Assembly: GCF_014204495.1 (NCBI RefSeq)
Contig: NZ_JACHLN010000003.1
Span: 682,001-746,000, forward strand
DNA from: Sphingomonas kyeonggiensis
GTDB lineage: Bacteria; Pseudomonadota; Alphaproteobacteria; Sphingomonadales; Sphingomonadaceae
DNA: 64,000 bases
Reading direction: 5' to 3'
The position numbers and the translations under genes are program-made. Below the pieces are notes generated by a model that did not search any database, was not told where the DNA came from, and saw nothing but the letters and a program-made list of their open reading frames with translations. Shown piece after piece: positions 8,611-15,945 of the stretch. The stretch's first letter is position 1. Every line of letters begins with the position of its first letter.

Positions 8611-9168
8611 TCACTTGATCTGTATTTCGTCAGTCGGACGCGCGGATACAAGGCTTCCGGCATTCGGGTTGAGCTCGTGGATCTGATAGAGAAGAAAGCC
8701 TGCGAACGCGATCCAGGCGAGATACGGGACCAGCAGCACCGCCGCGAAGGTGCGGATGCGGCCGAAAAGGATGAAGGTGACCAGCGCCAGCACGAACAGC
8801 GCGCCGATGATCGCCAGCGCCGCCACGACCTGGTGCATGCCGAAGAACACCGGCGACCAGGCCAGGTTCACCGCCATCTGCACCGCGAAGACGACCAGCG
8901 CCGGCCCGCGCAGCGCCGATCCGCGCGCGTTGATGATCATCGCCAGCGCCAGCCCCATCAGCACATAGAGCGTCGTCCAGGCGACCGGGAACGCCCATTC
9001 GGGCGGCATGATCGCCGGCTTCACCAGCCGGGCGAACCAGGGATTGTCGCTGCCCGAGGGCGCCAGCCGCGCCGAAGTGATGCCCAGCAACAGGATGAAC
9101 GGCACCGTGACCACGGCCCATCGCAGATAGGCGAGCCTCAGCTGCCCCTTCGATGCGATTTCCCTCAA
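8611..9168 (-). CDS. tspO: TspO/MBR family membrane protein
   Basis: A 185-residue protein with five predicted transmembrane helices and the TspO landmarks: KPAIMPPEWAFPVAWTTLYVLMG (tryptophan-rich loop 1 region), NLAWSPVFFGMHQ, and VPYLAWIAFAGFLLYQIHELN at the end. TspO proteins bind porphyrins and related tetrapyrroles and tune pigment or stress gene expression in alphaproteobacteria. An N-terminal extra segment before helix 1 is somewhat longer than usual. It ends 20 bp before the ubiK-like start, on the same strand. Confidence 0.88.
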   Translation of the reverse strand: MREIASKGQLRLAYLRWAVVTVPFILLLGITSARLAPSGSDNPWFARLVKPAIMPPEWAFPVAWTTLYVLMGLALAMIINARGSALRGPALVVFAVQMAVNLAWSPVFFGMHQVVAALAIIGALFVLALVTFILFGRIRTFAAVLLVPYLAWIAFAGFLLYQIHELNPNAGSLVSARPTDEIQIK

Positions 9169-9259
9169 TGCGGCCTCCGGTTATGTGTGCGGCGAAAGGG
9201 CTATGTTGCAGCGCGCCGAAACGCAAGCGTTGCCATATGGGGTGTCCACAGCTTGTGTC

Positions 9260-9994
9260 TCAGCCGCGGGTCGCCCCGATCAGGAATTCGACATTGCCCT
9301 CGGGCCCGGTGATCGGGCTGGTGGTGATGCCGGCCACCGTCCAGCCCTGCGCCGCCACCCAGTCAGTCACTTCGCGGCAGACGCGTTCGTGCACCGCGGC
9401 ATCGCGGACCACCCCGCCCTTGCCGACTTCGTCGCGCCCCGCCTCGAATTGCGGCTTGATCAGCGCGACCAGATGCGCGCCCGGCCTGGCGAAGCGGAAC
9501 GGCACCTCGAGCACCTTGGCGAGGCTGATGAAGCTCGCGTCGCAGACGATCACGTCCACTTGTTCCGGAATATGCGCTTCGGTGAGGATGCGCGCGCTGG
9601 TCTGCTCGTGGACGATCACGCGGGGATCCTGGCGCAGCTTCCAGGCGAGCTGGTTGGTGCCGCTGTCCACCGCATAGACGCGCGCGGCGCCCTTGCTCAG
9701 CAGCACATCGGTGAAGCCGCCGGTCGAGGAACCGACGTCGATCGCGACCGCACCGGTCACGTCCCAGCCGAAATGCTCGAGCCCGTGCGCCAGCTTGATC
9801 CCGCCGCGCGACACCCAGGGATGGTCGCGCCCCTTCACGTCGAGCACGATCTCCTCGGGGAGCTGCTGGCCGGGCTTGTCGACCTTGCGATCGCCGGCAA
9901 AGACCAGGCCGGCCATGATCAGCGCCTGGGCGCGGGTACGGCTCTCGGCCAGGCCGCGATCGACGAGCATCTGGTCGGCACGTTGCTTGGGCAT
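9260..9994 (-). CDS. tlyA: TlyA family rRNA (cytidine-2'-O)-methyltransferase / hemolysin-like protein
   Basis: A 244-residue two-domain protein: an N-terminal S4 RNA-binding domain (RADQMLVDRGLAESRTRAQALIMAGLV) and a C-terminal FtsJ-type methyltransferase domain with the SAM motif AIDVGSSTGGFTDVLL near residue 88. VSRGGIKL is the family linker. TlyA of mycobacteria methylates 16S and 23S rRNA and confers capreomycin susceptibility; the haemolysin name is historical. In alphaproteobacteria it often neighbours dxs, which here lies 4 kb away. Divergent from a lysozyme gene. Confidence 0.9.
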   Translation of the reverse strand: MPKQRADQMLVDRGLAESRTRAQALIMAGLVFAGDRKVDKPGQQLPEEIVLDVKGRDHPWVSRGGIKLAHGLEHFGWDVTGAVAIDVGSSTGGFTDVLLSKGAARVYAVDSGTNQLAWKLRQDPRVIVHEQTSARILTEAHIPEQVDVIVCDASFISLAKVLEVPFRFARPGAHLVALIKPQFEAGRDEVGKGGVVRDAAVHERVCREVTDWVAAQGWTVAGITTSPITGPEGNVEFLIGATRG

Positions 9995-10097
9995 GCAGCG
10001 CCTTTAGGTCCAACCGCTTCGGATGCAAAGCCGCGGGTCTTCGCAAACCGGCTGGGGCACTATGGGCACGGGCCAAGAGACAAGGGAGAGCATCGCC

Positions 10098-10562
10098 GTG
10101 ACGCCCAGCCAGAATTGCATCGCGCTCGTCCAGGAGTTCGAAGGCTGCGCGCAGAAGCAGCCGGACGGCAGCTTCAAGGCCTATCCCGATCCCGGTACCG
10201 GCAAGCTGCCCTGGACGATCGGCTGGGGCTCGACGGGCGCCGACATCGTCGAGAACACGGTGTGGAGCCAGGCGCAGTGCGATGCCCGGCTGGAGGCAAA
10301 CCTCACCAGCTTCTCCGCCCAGGTCTCGTCGCTGCTCGGATCGGCCCAGACCAGCCAGAACCAGTTCGATGCCCTGGTCGACTTCGCCTATAATATCGGC
10401 GTCGCCAATCTGGAGAGCAGCACGCTGCTGCGCCTCCACAAGGCCGGCGACTATGCCGGTGCCGCGGCGCAGTTTCCGCTGTGGGACCATGCCGACGGCA
10501 AGGTGCTCCCCGGCCTGCAGAAGCGGCGGGCGGCGGAGCAGGCGCTTTACGAGAAGGCCTGA
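10098..10562 (+). CDS. GH24 phage-type lysozyme (endolysin), orphan
   Basis: Muramidase of the T4/lambdoid endolysin family, about 154 aa. The catalytic triad pattern E-8aa-D-5aa-T is visible with a short insertion: EFEGC at residues 13-17, YPDPGTG and WTIGWGS. NQFDALVDFAYNIGVANLESST and GKVLPGLQKRRAAE are family blocks. GTG 10098 is preferred because AAGGGAGAG lies 7 nt upstream; an in-frame ATG further up (10062) would add residues without a signal peptide. No holin, spanin or other phage gene is near, so it is probably a domesticated enzyme. Confidence 0.85.
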   Translation: MTPSQNCIALVQEFEGCAQKQPDGSFKAYPDPGTGKLPWTIGWGSTGADIVENTVWSQAQCDARLEANLTSFSAQVSSLLGSAQTSQNQFDALVDFAYNIGVANLESSTLLRLHKAGDYAGAAAQFPLWDHADGKVLPGLQKRRAAEQALYEKA

Positions 10563-10877
10563 GGCGTAGGGACGCGGCGCTCTCCTACTCCCCTACCCGG
10601 CTTCCTACTCCCCTCCCTGCAAGGGAGGGGTTGGGGGTGGGTTGCGCCTCCGCTCTTCCGGAGGCGCCCAGCGAGACGGTTGCCGTGAAAAGAAAAGACC
10701 GGGCATCGAGCCCGATCTTTTCTAACCCACCCCTAACCCCTCCCTTGCAGGGAGGGGGATTCCGAGCCCCCCAACAACTCAGCGCAATCGGACTTCGATC
10801 CGGCGCAGGGCCTATTGCCTATCTATCTAGTGGGAATAAGTTGGCGCTCCGGCCTGCCCTCCCTTGGAGTGCAATTG
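10563..10877. other. Gene-free stretch between lysozyme and hydrolase
   Basis: About 315 bases with no convincing gene. It is mostly filled by the compound palindromic repeat (10607-10758). The final 120 bases are less GC-rich and probably carry the promoter of the downstream hydrolase, whose ATG at 10878 follows a GGAG site; no clear -35/-10 pair was recognised. Confidence 0.6.
10607..10758 (-). repeat. Compound palindromic repeat, copy 2 (inverted orientation)
   Basis: Outer arms 10607-10643 and 10723-10757 are near-perfect reverse complements (each with an inner CTCCCTGCAAGGGAG-type hairpin). The interior carries a GCGCCTCCG...CGGAGGCGC hairpin and an AGACCGGGC...GCCCGATCT hairpin. Read as reverse complement, the whole unit closely matches the copy at 43997, with only scattered differences. 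Confidence 0.88.
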
Positions 10878-11555
10878 ATGAGTATCTTTGCTCCGTTTGA
10901 CGATCATTCGCCGATCGTTCTCACCGTCCCCGGGCTCGGTGGCTCGGGGCCCTCACATTGGCAGACGCTCTGGGAGCAGTCGCGCCCCGATACCAGCCGA
11001 GTCGAGCTCGGCATGTGGAATACCCCCCATCGCAACGCCTGGGTGACCAGGCTCGACCAGGCGATCCGCAGCGCGCAGGCGCCGGTGGTGCTCGCCGCGC
11101 ACAGCCTGGGCTGCCTTGCCGTCGCCTGGTGGGCCGAGCTTTCGCCCCAGCCGTTCGGCTGGCCCGTCGCCGGCGCGCTGCTGGTGGCCCCGGCGGATGT
11201 CGACCGGCCGGACGTGAAGTCCGAGCTGGCGGGCTTCTCCCCCGCCCCGGCCAGGCCGCTGCCCTTCCCCTCGATCACCGTCGCGAGCCAGGACGATCCC
11301 TGGATCTCGATCGAGCGCGCCCGCGATCTCGCCAAGCGCTGGGGCAGCTTCTTCGTCGATGCGGGCCCCCAGGGCCATCTCAACGCCGCCAGCGGAATCG
11401 GCTGGTGGCATGAGGGACAGGAGCTGCTCGACCGGGTGCTCGACGCCGCATCGGACCGCAGCGGCCGCGTCCGCTCCGCCGCCGATGCCCGCTCGATCCT
11501 GGCGATCAACGCAACCGAGGCTGCCCAGGCCCATTATCTGGGGAGCCATGCGTGA
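10878..11555 (+). CDS. RBBP9/YdeN family alpha/beta hydrolase
   Basis: A 225-residue serine hydrolase of the RBBP9/YdeN group. It opens with VPGLGGSGPSHWQTLWE, the typical family start, and has the nucleophile elbow AAHSLGC at about residue 78, the Asp in ASQDDPW and the His in GPQGHLNAASGIG. The true start is ATG 10878 (MSIFAPF) with GGAG upstream. Substrates of bacterial members are unknown. A C-terminal extension of about 40 residues after the catalytic His is not part of the usual domain. Confidence 0.82.
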   Translation: MSIFAPFDDHSPIVLTVPGLGGSGPSHWQTLWEQSRPDTSRVELGMWNTPHRNAWVTRLDQAIRSAQAPVVLAAHSLGCLAVAWWAELSPQPFGWPVAGALLVAPADVDRPDVKSELAGFSPAPARPLPFPSITVASQDDPWISIERARDLAKRWGSFFVDAGPQGHLNAASGIGWWHEGQELLDRVLDAASDRSGRVRSAADARSILAINATEAAQAHYLGSHA

Positions 11556-11718
11556 AGAATCGGCGGGCGGCCGGTGCTTTCGGCTGCCCGCCTCTGGTAA
11601 CTGCCCGCAAATCCTCTACATAGGAAATGCGGGCGTGGCCGGGTGACGTACCCTAGAGCGTCACCCGGCCTACCCGCGCCCCTTTCCCTTACGTCCTGCT
11701 TGCGGTTAGACCGGCGCC

Positions 11719-12699
11719 ATGGATCGCCGAGACCTGCTCGCCGCCGCCGGAATTGCCGGCCCGTTGCTGCCGCTTGCCGCACGGGCGAGCGCACCGCCAC
11801 CCGCCGGCCCGGCCATTCCCGATGCCAGCTTCCCGCTCTGGCCCGGCGAAGCGCCCGGGCTGCTCGACAAGGCCCTCCAGGACCATGTCGTGGTCCGCAA
11901 TCCCGACCCCGCTTTCCCCGATCGCGCGATGGACCACATCCGCACGCCGCGGCTCGACGTGTTCCGCGCGAAGGAGCCGAAGGGCGCCGCGATGCTGGTC
12001 ATCCCGGGCGGCGGCTATGCCCGGGTGGTGGTCGACAAGGAAGGCTATGAGCTTGGCCCCTGGCTCGCCGCGCGCGGGATCACCGCCTTCGTCCTGTTCT
12101 ACCGGCTGCCCGGCGACCCGTGGCAGGACCCGAGCAACGTCGCGCTGGCGGATGCCCAGCGCGCGATGCGGCTGATCCGCCACCAGGCGGCGAAGTGGAA
12201 GGTCGACCCGAAGCGCGTCGGCGCGATGGGCTTCTCGGCCGGCGGCCATCTCTGCGCCGATCTCGCCACCCGCTTCGACCGCAAGGTCTATGCGCCCGTC
12301 GATGCTGCCGACGCGCTCGACGCGCGGCCGATCCTCGCCGCGCCGACCTACCCGGTCGTCTCGATGGACCCGGGCTTCGCGCACATGGGCTCGCGCACCC
12401 AGCTGATCGGCAAGGATCCCAAGCCCGAACTGGCCGCCGAGCATTCGCCCGAGCGCCAGGTTACCCCGAACACCCCGCCCTGTTTCCTCTGCCATGCCGA
12501 GGATGACGCGACGGTGCCGGTGCAGAACGCGCTGGCGCTGCGCTCGGCGCTGGTGGCGGCGAAGGTGCCGGTGGAGACGCATCTGTTCGAACAGGGTGGG
12601 CACGGCTTCGGCTGGGGCAAGCGCACCGAAGGCAAGCCGGCGCATCTGTGGCCGGAGCTGTTCCTTGCCTGGGCCAAGGGGCATGGGTTGCTGGGGTAG
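11719..12699 (+). CDS. Secreted alpha/beta hydrolase, acetyl-xylan esterase-like (BD-FAE/dienelactone type)
   Basis: A 326-residue esterase. The first 25 residues (MDRRDLLAAAGIAGPLLPLAARASA) look like a Tat-type signal, suggesting a periplasmic enzyme. FPLWPGEAPG is a block typical of carbohydrate esterases fused to this fold, VIPGGGYARV is the oxyanion loop, GFSAGGHL supplies the nucleophile near residue 174, DDATVP the Asp and GGHGFGW the His. Likely role is deacetylation of plant polysaccharide or oligosaccharides; the substrate is inferred from family only. Confidence 0.82.
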   Translation: MDRRDLLAAAGIAGPLLPLAARASAPPPAGPAIPDASFPLWPGEAPGLLDKALQDHVVVRNPDPAFPDRAMDHIRTPRLDVFRAKEPKGAAMLVIPGGGYARVVVDKEGYELGPWLAARGITAFVLFYRLPGDPWQDPSNVALADAQRAMRLIRHQAAKWKVDPKRVGAMGFSAGGHLCADLATRFDRKVYAPVDAADALDARPILAAPTYPVVSMDPGFAHMGSRTQLIGKDPKPELAAEHSPERQVTPNTPPCFLCHAEDDATVPVQNALALRSALVAAKVPVETHLFEQGGHGFGWGKRTEGKPAHLWPELFLAWAKGHGLLG

Positions 12700-12710
12700 C
12701 AGGGCTCAAC

Positions 12711-12866
12711 ATTCCCCTCCCTGCAAGGGAGGGGTTAGGGGTGGGTTAGAAAAGGTCGGGCTCGATGCCCGGCCTTTTCTTTTCCTCGAGCCGGTGCGCA
12801 GGGCTCCCCCGGCCTTCGCCGGGGTCGCAACCCACCCCCAGCCCCTCCCTTGCAGGGAGGGGAGTA
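12711..12866 (+). repeat. Compound palindromic repeat, copy 3
   Basis: Same outer arms as the copies at 10607 and 43997 (CCCTCCCTGCAAGGGAGGGG then TTAGGGGTGGGTTAGAAAAG at the left; the reverse complement at the right). The left interior (GGTCGGGCTCGATGCCCGGCC hairpin) is shared, while the right interior is different and carries another hairpin, CCCCGGCCTTCGCCGGGG. It lies just downstream of the esterase stop codon. Confidence 0.88.
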
Positions 12867-12902
12867 AGAGCGGGGATGACGGCCCATTCATTTTCGCCGC
12901 AT

Positions 12903-12921
12903 GTTATGTTGTATCTTTAAC
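12903..12921. promoter_or_regulatory. Possible Zur box upstream of merC-zur
   Basis: GTTATGTTGTATCTTTAAC sits 22 bp before the merC-like start. The left half (GTTATGTT) equals the half-site of alphaproteobacterial Zur operators, and the right end TAAC is symmetric with the left GTTA, but the right half is degenerate and the length is one base off. Supported mainly by the zur gene immediately downstream. Confidence 0.35.
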
Positions 12922-12943
12922 CTGCTTGCCCTATATCGCGCCC

Positions 12944-13330
12944 ATGCCGGTGAGTCTTCCGCTAGCCCGTGTATGGGGCAATCTTGATGGGCGCCTTGAT
13001 CGCATCGCGATCGGGGTCAGTGGTCTTTGCCTGGTCCACTGCGTCACCACGACCATCCTGCTCACCATCATTTCCTCGGCCGGCGGCCTGCTCAACCCGG
13101 CGATTCACGAAGTCGGCCTCACGCTTGCGATCGGCCTCGGTGCCTTCGCGCTGGTCCGCGGCGTGATGTCGCACGGCTATATGGCCCCCGCGATCGTCGG
13201 CGCCTTCGGGCTCGGCATCATGGCCGGCGCGCTCTCGCTGCCGCATGGCGACTTCGAGATCTTCTGGACGCTGGTGGGCGTCAGCCTCGTCGCGCTGGGA
13301 CACGACCTGAACCGGCGCGCCACCTACTGA
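12944..13330 (+). CDS. MerC domain-containing membrane protein
   Basis: A 128-residue membrane protein with about four hydrophobic segments. It starts with an amphipathic lead, then LDRIAIGVSGLCLVHCVTTTILL; the Cys-Leu-Val-His-Cys motif in helix 1 is the MerC metal-binding signature. MerC carries Hg(II) across the inner membrane in mer operons, but chromosomal copies next to zur probably handle zinc or another metal. It is 38 bp upstream of zur and no mer genes are present. ATG 12944 chosen because upstream sequence is repeat DNA. Confidence 0.82.
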   Translation: MPVSLPLARVWGNLDGRLDRIAIGVSGLCLVHCVTTTILLTIISSAGGLLNPAIHEVGLTLAIGLGAFALVRGVMSHGYMAPAIVGAFGLGIMAGALSLPHGDFEIFWTLVGVSLVALGHDLNRRATY

Positions 13331-13368
13331 ATCTTGCCGCGAGGCCCCCGCGGGCCTACATTATAGCC

Positions 13369-13827
13369 ATGCACGCGCACGATCATCATGAGCATCACGG
13401 CAACGACCTGACCAAGGCCGCACAGACCACGCTGGAGAAGTCCGGCGAGCAGTGGACGGCGATGCGCGAGCGTGTGTTCGAGGCACTGGCGGGCTTCGAC
13501 AAGCCGGCTTCGGCCTATGACATCGCCGAGGCGGTCTCCAAGGCCGAGGGCCGCCGAGTCGCGGCCAACAGCGTCTACCGGATCCTCGACCTGTTCGTCG
13601 GATCGAACCTCGCCCGCCGGGTGGAGAGTGCCAACGCCTATATGGCGAACACGCATCCCGACTGCCTGCACGACTGCATCTTCCTGGTCTGCGACAATTG
13701 CGGGCAGACCACGCATATCGACGACGACTCGATCACCAAGACGGTACGCGCCGCCGCCAAGGGCGCGGGCTTCTCGCCCGAGCGCCCGGTGATCGAAGTG
13801 CGCGGCAAATGCGCGGATTGCGACTGA
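13369..13827 (+). CDS. zur: Fur family transcriptional regulator, Zur-like, with histidine-rich N-terminus
   Basis: A 152-residue Fur-superfamily regulator. The winged helix covers about residues 20-90 (AYDIAEAVSKAEGRRVAANSVYRILDLF), and the dimerisation domain has two CXXC pairs (CDNCG near residue 108 and CADCD at the end) that bind structural zinc, plus HPDCLHDC. The first 11 residues, MHAHDHHEHHG, contain five histidines, which may add a zinc sensor or chelating tail. Assigned Zur rather than Fur from the context with a MerC-like transporter and from the cysteine layout; Fur cannot be excluded. Confidence 0.82.
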   Translation: MHAHDHHEHHGNDLTKAAQTTLEKSGEQWTAMRERVFEALAGFDKPASAYDIAEAVSKAEGRRVAANSVYRILDLFVGSNLARRVESANAYMANTHPDCLHDCIFLVCDNCGQTTHIDDDSITKTVRAAAKGAGFSPERPVIEVRGKCADCD

Positions 13828-13911
13828 TCGCACCCGGTGCGGCACCGCTGCACCAAAAATCCATGACCGCAACGTTCGACTTCGCGAAAACGGAGGAGTA
13901 AGGGCAGTCGG

Positions 13912-15837
13912 ATGGCCGATCTACCCAGCACCCCGCTGCTCGATACCGTCGACACGCCCGATGCCCTGCGCAAGCTCCAGCCGCACCAGCTCCGCCAGCT
14001 CGCCGACGAGCTGCGCGCCGAGACGATCTCCGCCGTGGGCAGCACGGGCGGGCACCTCGGCTCGGGCCTGGGCGTGGTCGAGCTGACCGTCGCCATCCAT
14101 TACGTCTTCAACACCCCCGACGACCGGCTGATCTGGGACGTCGGGCATCAATGCTATCCGCACAAGATCCTCACCGGCCGCCGCGACCGCATCCGCACGC
14201 TGCGCCAGGGCGGTGGCCTGTCGGGCTTCACCAAGCGCAGCGAGAGCGAGTACGACCCGTTCGGCGCCGCGCACAGCTCGACCTCGATCAGCGCCGCGCT
14301 CGGCTTCGCGGTCGCCAACAAGCTCTCGGACAAGCCCGGCAAGGGCATCGCGGTGATCGGCGACGGCGCGATGAGCGCCGGCATGGCCTATGAGGCGATG
14401 AACAATGCCGAGGCGGCGGGGAATCGCCTGGTGGTGATCCTCAACGACAACGACATGTCGATCGCGCCGCCGGTGGGCGGCCTCTCCGCCTATCTGGCAC
14501 GGATGGTGTCGTCGTCCGAATATATGGGGCTGCGCAGCCTGGCGAAGCGCGCGATCCGCAAATTCTCGCGCCGGCTGACCACGGCGGCGGGCAAGACCGA
14601 GGAGTTCGCCCGCGGGCTCGTCACCGGCGGCACGCTGTTCGAGGAACTGGGCTTCTATTATGTCGGCCCGATCGACGGCCATAATCTCGAGCACCTGATC
14701 CCGGTGCTGGAGAATGTCCGCGACAGCGCGGAGGGGCCGATCCTCATCCATGTCGTCACCAAGAAGGGCAAGGGCTATGCCCCGGCCGAGGCGGCGGCGG
14801 ACAAGTATCACGGCGTCCAGAAGTTCGACGTGATCACCGGCACCCAGGCCAAGGCGCCGCCGGGCCCGCCTGCCTATCAGAACGTCTTCGCCGACCAGCT
14901 GATCAAGGATGCCGAGAGCGATCCGCGGATCGTCGCGATCACCGCCGCCATGCCCTCGGGCACCGGCGTCGACCGCTTCGCCAGGGCGTTCCCCGACCGC
15001 ACCTTCGACGTCGGCATCGCCGAGCAGCATGCGGTGACCTTCGCCGCCGGCCTGGCCGCGCAGGGGATGCGGCCGTTCTGCGCGATCTACTCGACCTTCC
15101 TGCAGCGCGCGTACGACCAGGTCGTGCATGACGTGGCGATCCAGAACCTGCCGGTGCGCTTCGCGATCGACCGCGCCGGGCTGGTCGGCGCGGACGGCGC
15201 GACGCATGCGGGCAGCTTCGACATCACCTATCTCGCCACCCTGCCCAACATGGTGGTGATGGCCGCGGCCGACGAGGCCGAGCTGGTCCATATGACGCAT
15301 ACCGCGGTGCTGCACGACAGCGGGCCGATCGCGCTGCGCTATCCGCGCGGCAACGGCACCGGCGTGGCGCTGCCCGAGGTCGCGCAGCGGCTCGAGATCG
15401 GCAAGGGCCGCATCGTCCGCGAGGGCAAGACCGTGGCGATCCTCTCGCTCGGCACCCGCCTGGCCGAAGCGCTCAAGGCCGCCGATGTGCTGGAGGCCAA
15501 GGGTCTTTCGACCACCGTCGCCGACCTGCGCTTCGCCAAGCCGCTCGACGAGGAGCTGATCCGCCGCCTGCTCACCACGCATGAGGTGGCGGTGACGATC
15601 GAGGAAGGCGCGGTCGGCGGGCTCGGCGCGCATGTGCTGACCATGGCGAGCGACCAGGGGCTGATCGATGCCGGCCTCAAGCTGCGCACGCTGCGCCTGC
15701 CGGACGTGTTCCAGGACCAGGACAAGCCCGAGCTGCAATATGCCGAGGCGGGACTCAACGCCGACAACATCGTCGACACGGTGCTCAAGGCGCTGCGCTG
15801 GAACGAGGCGGCGGTGACCGACGGGGCGCGGGCCTGA
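13912..15837 (+). CDS. dxs: 1-deoxy-D-xylulose-5-phosphate synthase
   Basis: First enzyme of the non-mevalonate isoprenoid pathway, condensing pyruvate and glyceraldehyde-3-phosphate with thiamine diphosphate; it feeds carotenoids, hopanoids, quinones and undecaprenyl phosphate. The 641-aa length is normal. Features: GGHLGSGLGVVELTVAIHYVF near residue 45, the TPP motif GDGAMSAGMAYEAMNNA near 150, the second-domain GIAEQHAVTFAAGLA around 370 with the catalytic Glu, and DRAGLVGADGATHAG near 425. A strong GGAGG site precedes ATG 13912. Confidence 0.97.
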   Translation: MADLPSTPLLDTVDTPDALRKLQPHQLRQLADELRAETISAVGSTGGHLGSGLGVVELTVAIHYVFNTPDDRLIWDVGHQCYPHKILTGRRDRIRTLRQGGGLSGFTKRSESEYDPFGAAHSSTSISAALGFAVANKLSDKPGKGIAVIGDGAMSAGMAYEAMNNAEAAGNRLVVILNDNDMSIAPPVGGLSAYLARMVSSSEYMGLRSLAKRAIRKFSRRLTTAAGKTEEFARGLVTGGTLFEELGFYYVGPIDGHNLEHLIPVLENVRDSAEGPILIHVVTKKGKGYAPAEAAADKYHGVQKFDVITGTQAKAPPGPPAYQNVFADQLIKDAESDPRIVAITAAMPSGTGVDRFARAFPDRTFDVGIAEQHAVTFAAGLAAQGMRPFCAIYSTFLQRAYDQVVHDVAIQNLPVRFAIDRAGLVGADGATHAGSFDITYLATLPNMVVMAAADEAELVHMTHTAVLHDSGPIALRYPRGNGTGVALPEVAQRLEIGKGRIVREGKTVAILSLGTRLAEALKAADVLEAKGLSTTVADLRFAKPLDEELIRRLLTTHEVAVTIEEGAVGGLGAHVLTMASDQGLIDAGLKLRTLRLPDVFQDQDKPELQYAEAGLNADNIVDTVLKALRWNEAAVTDGARA

Positions 15838-15945
15838 GGTTCTTCCGATAACCCCAGGTTATGTCCGTCGAACGCCTGTTCCGATGGACAGCGCCGCCCG
15901 CGCGGACCAGCATCCCCGGCCAAAGCGTAACCCGGGGATTGTCCA

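Noticed and set aside
10023..10562. Possible prophage remnant at the lysozyme gene
   Set aside because: No integrase, holin, capsid or tail gene and no attachment-like repeats nearby; only a single lysozyme.
13921..15738. Long open frame opposite to dxs on the minus strand (about 600 codons)
   Set aside because: It lies entirely antisense to a textbook dxs, is Arg/His/Gly-rich, has no ribosome-binding site and matches no family; such frames are frequent in GC-rich DNA.
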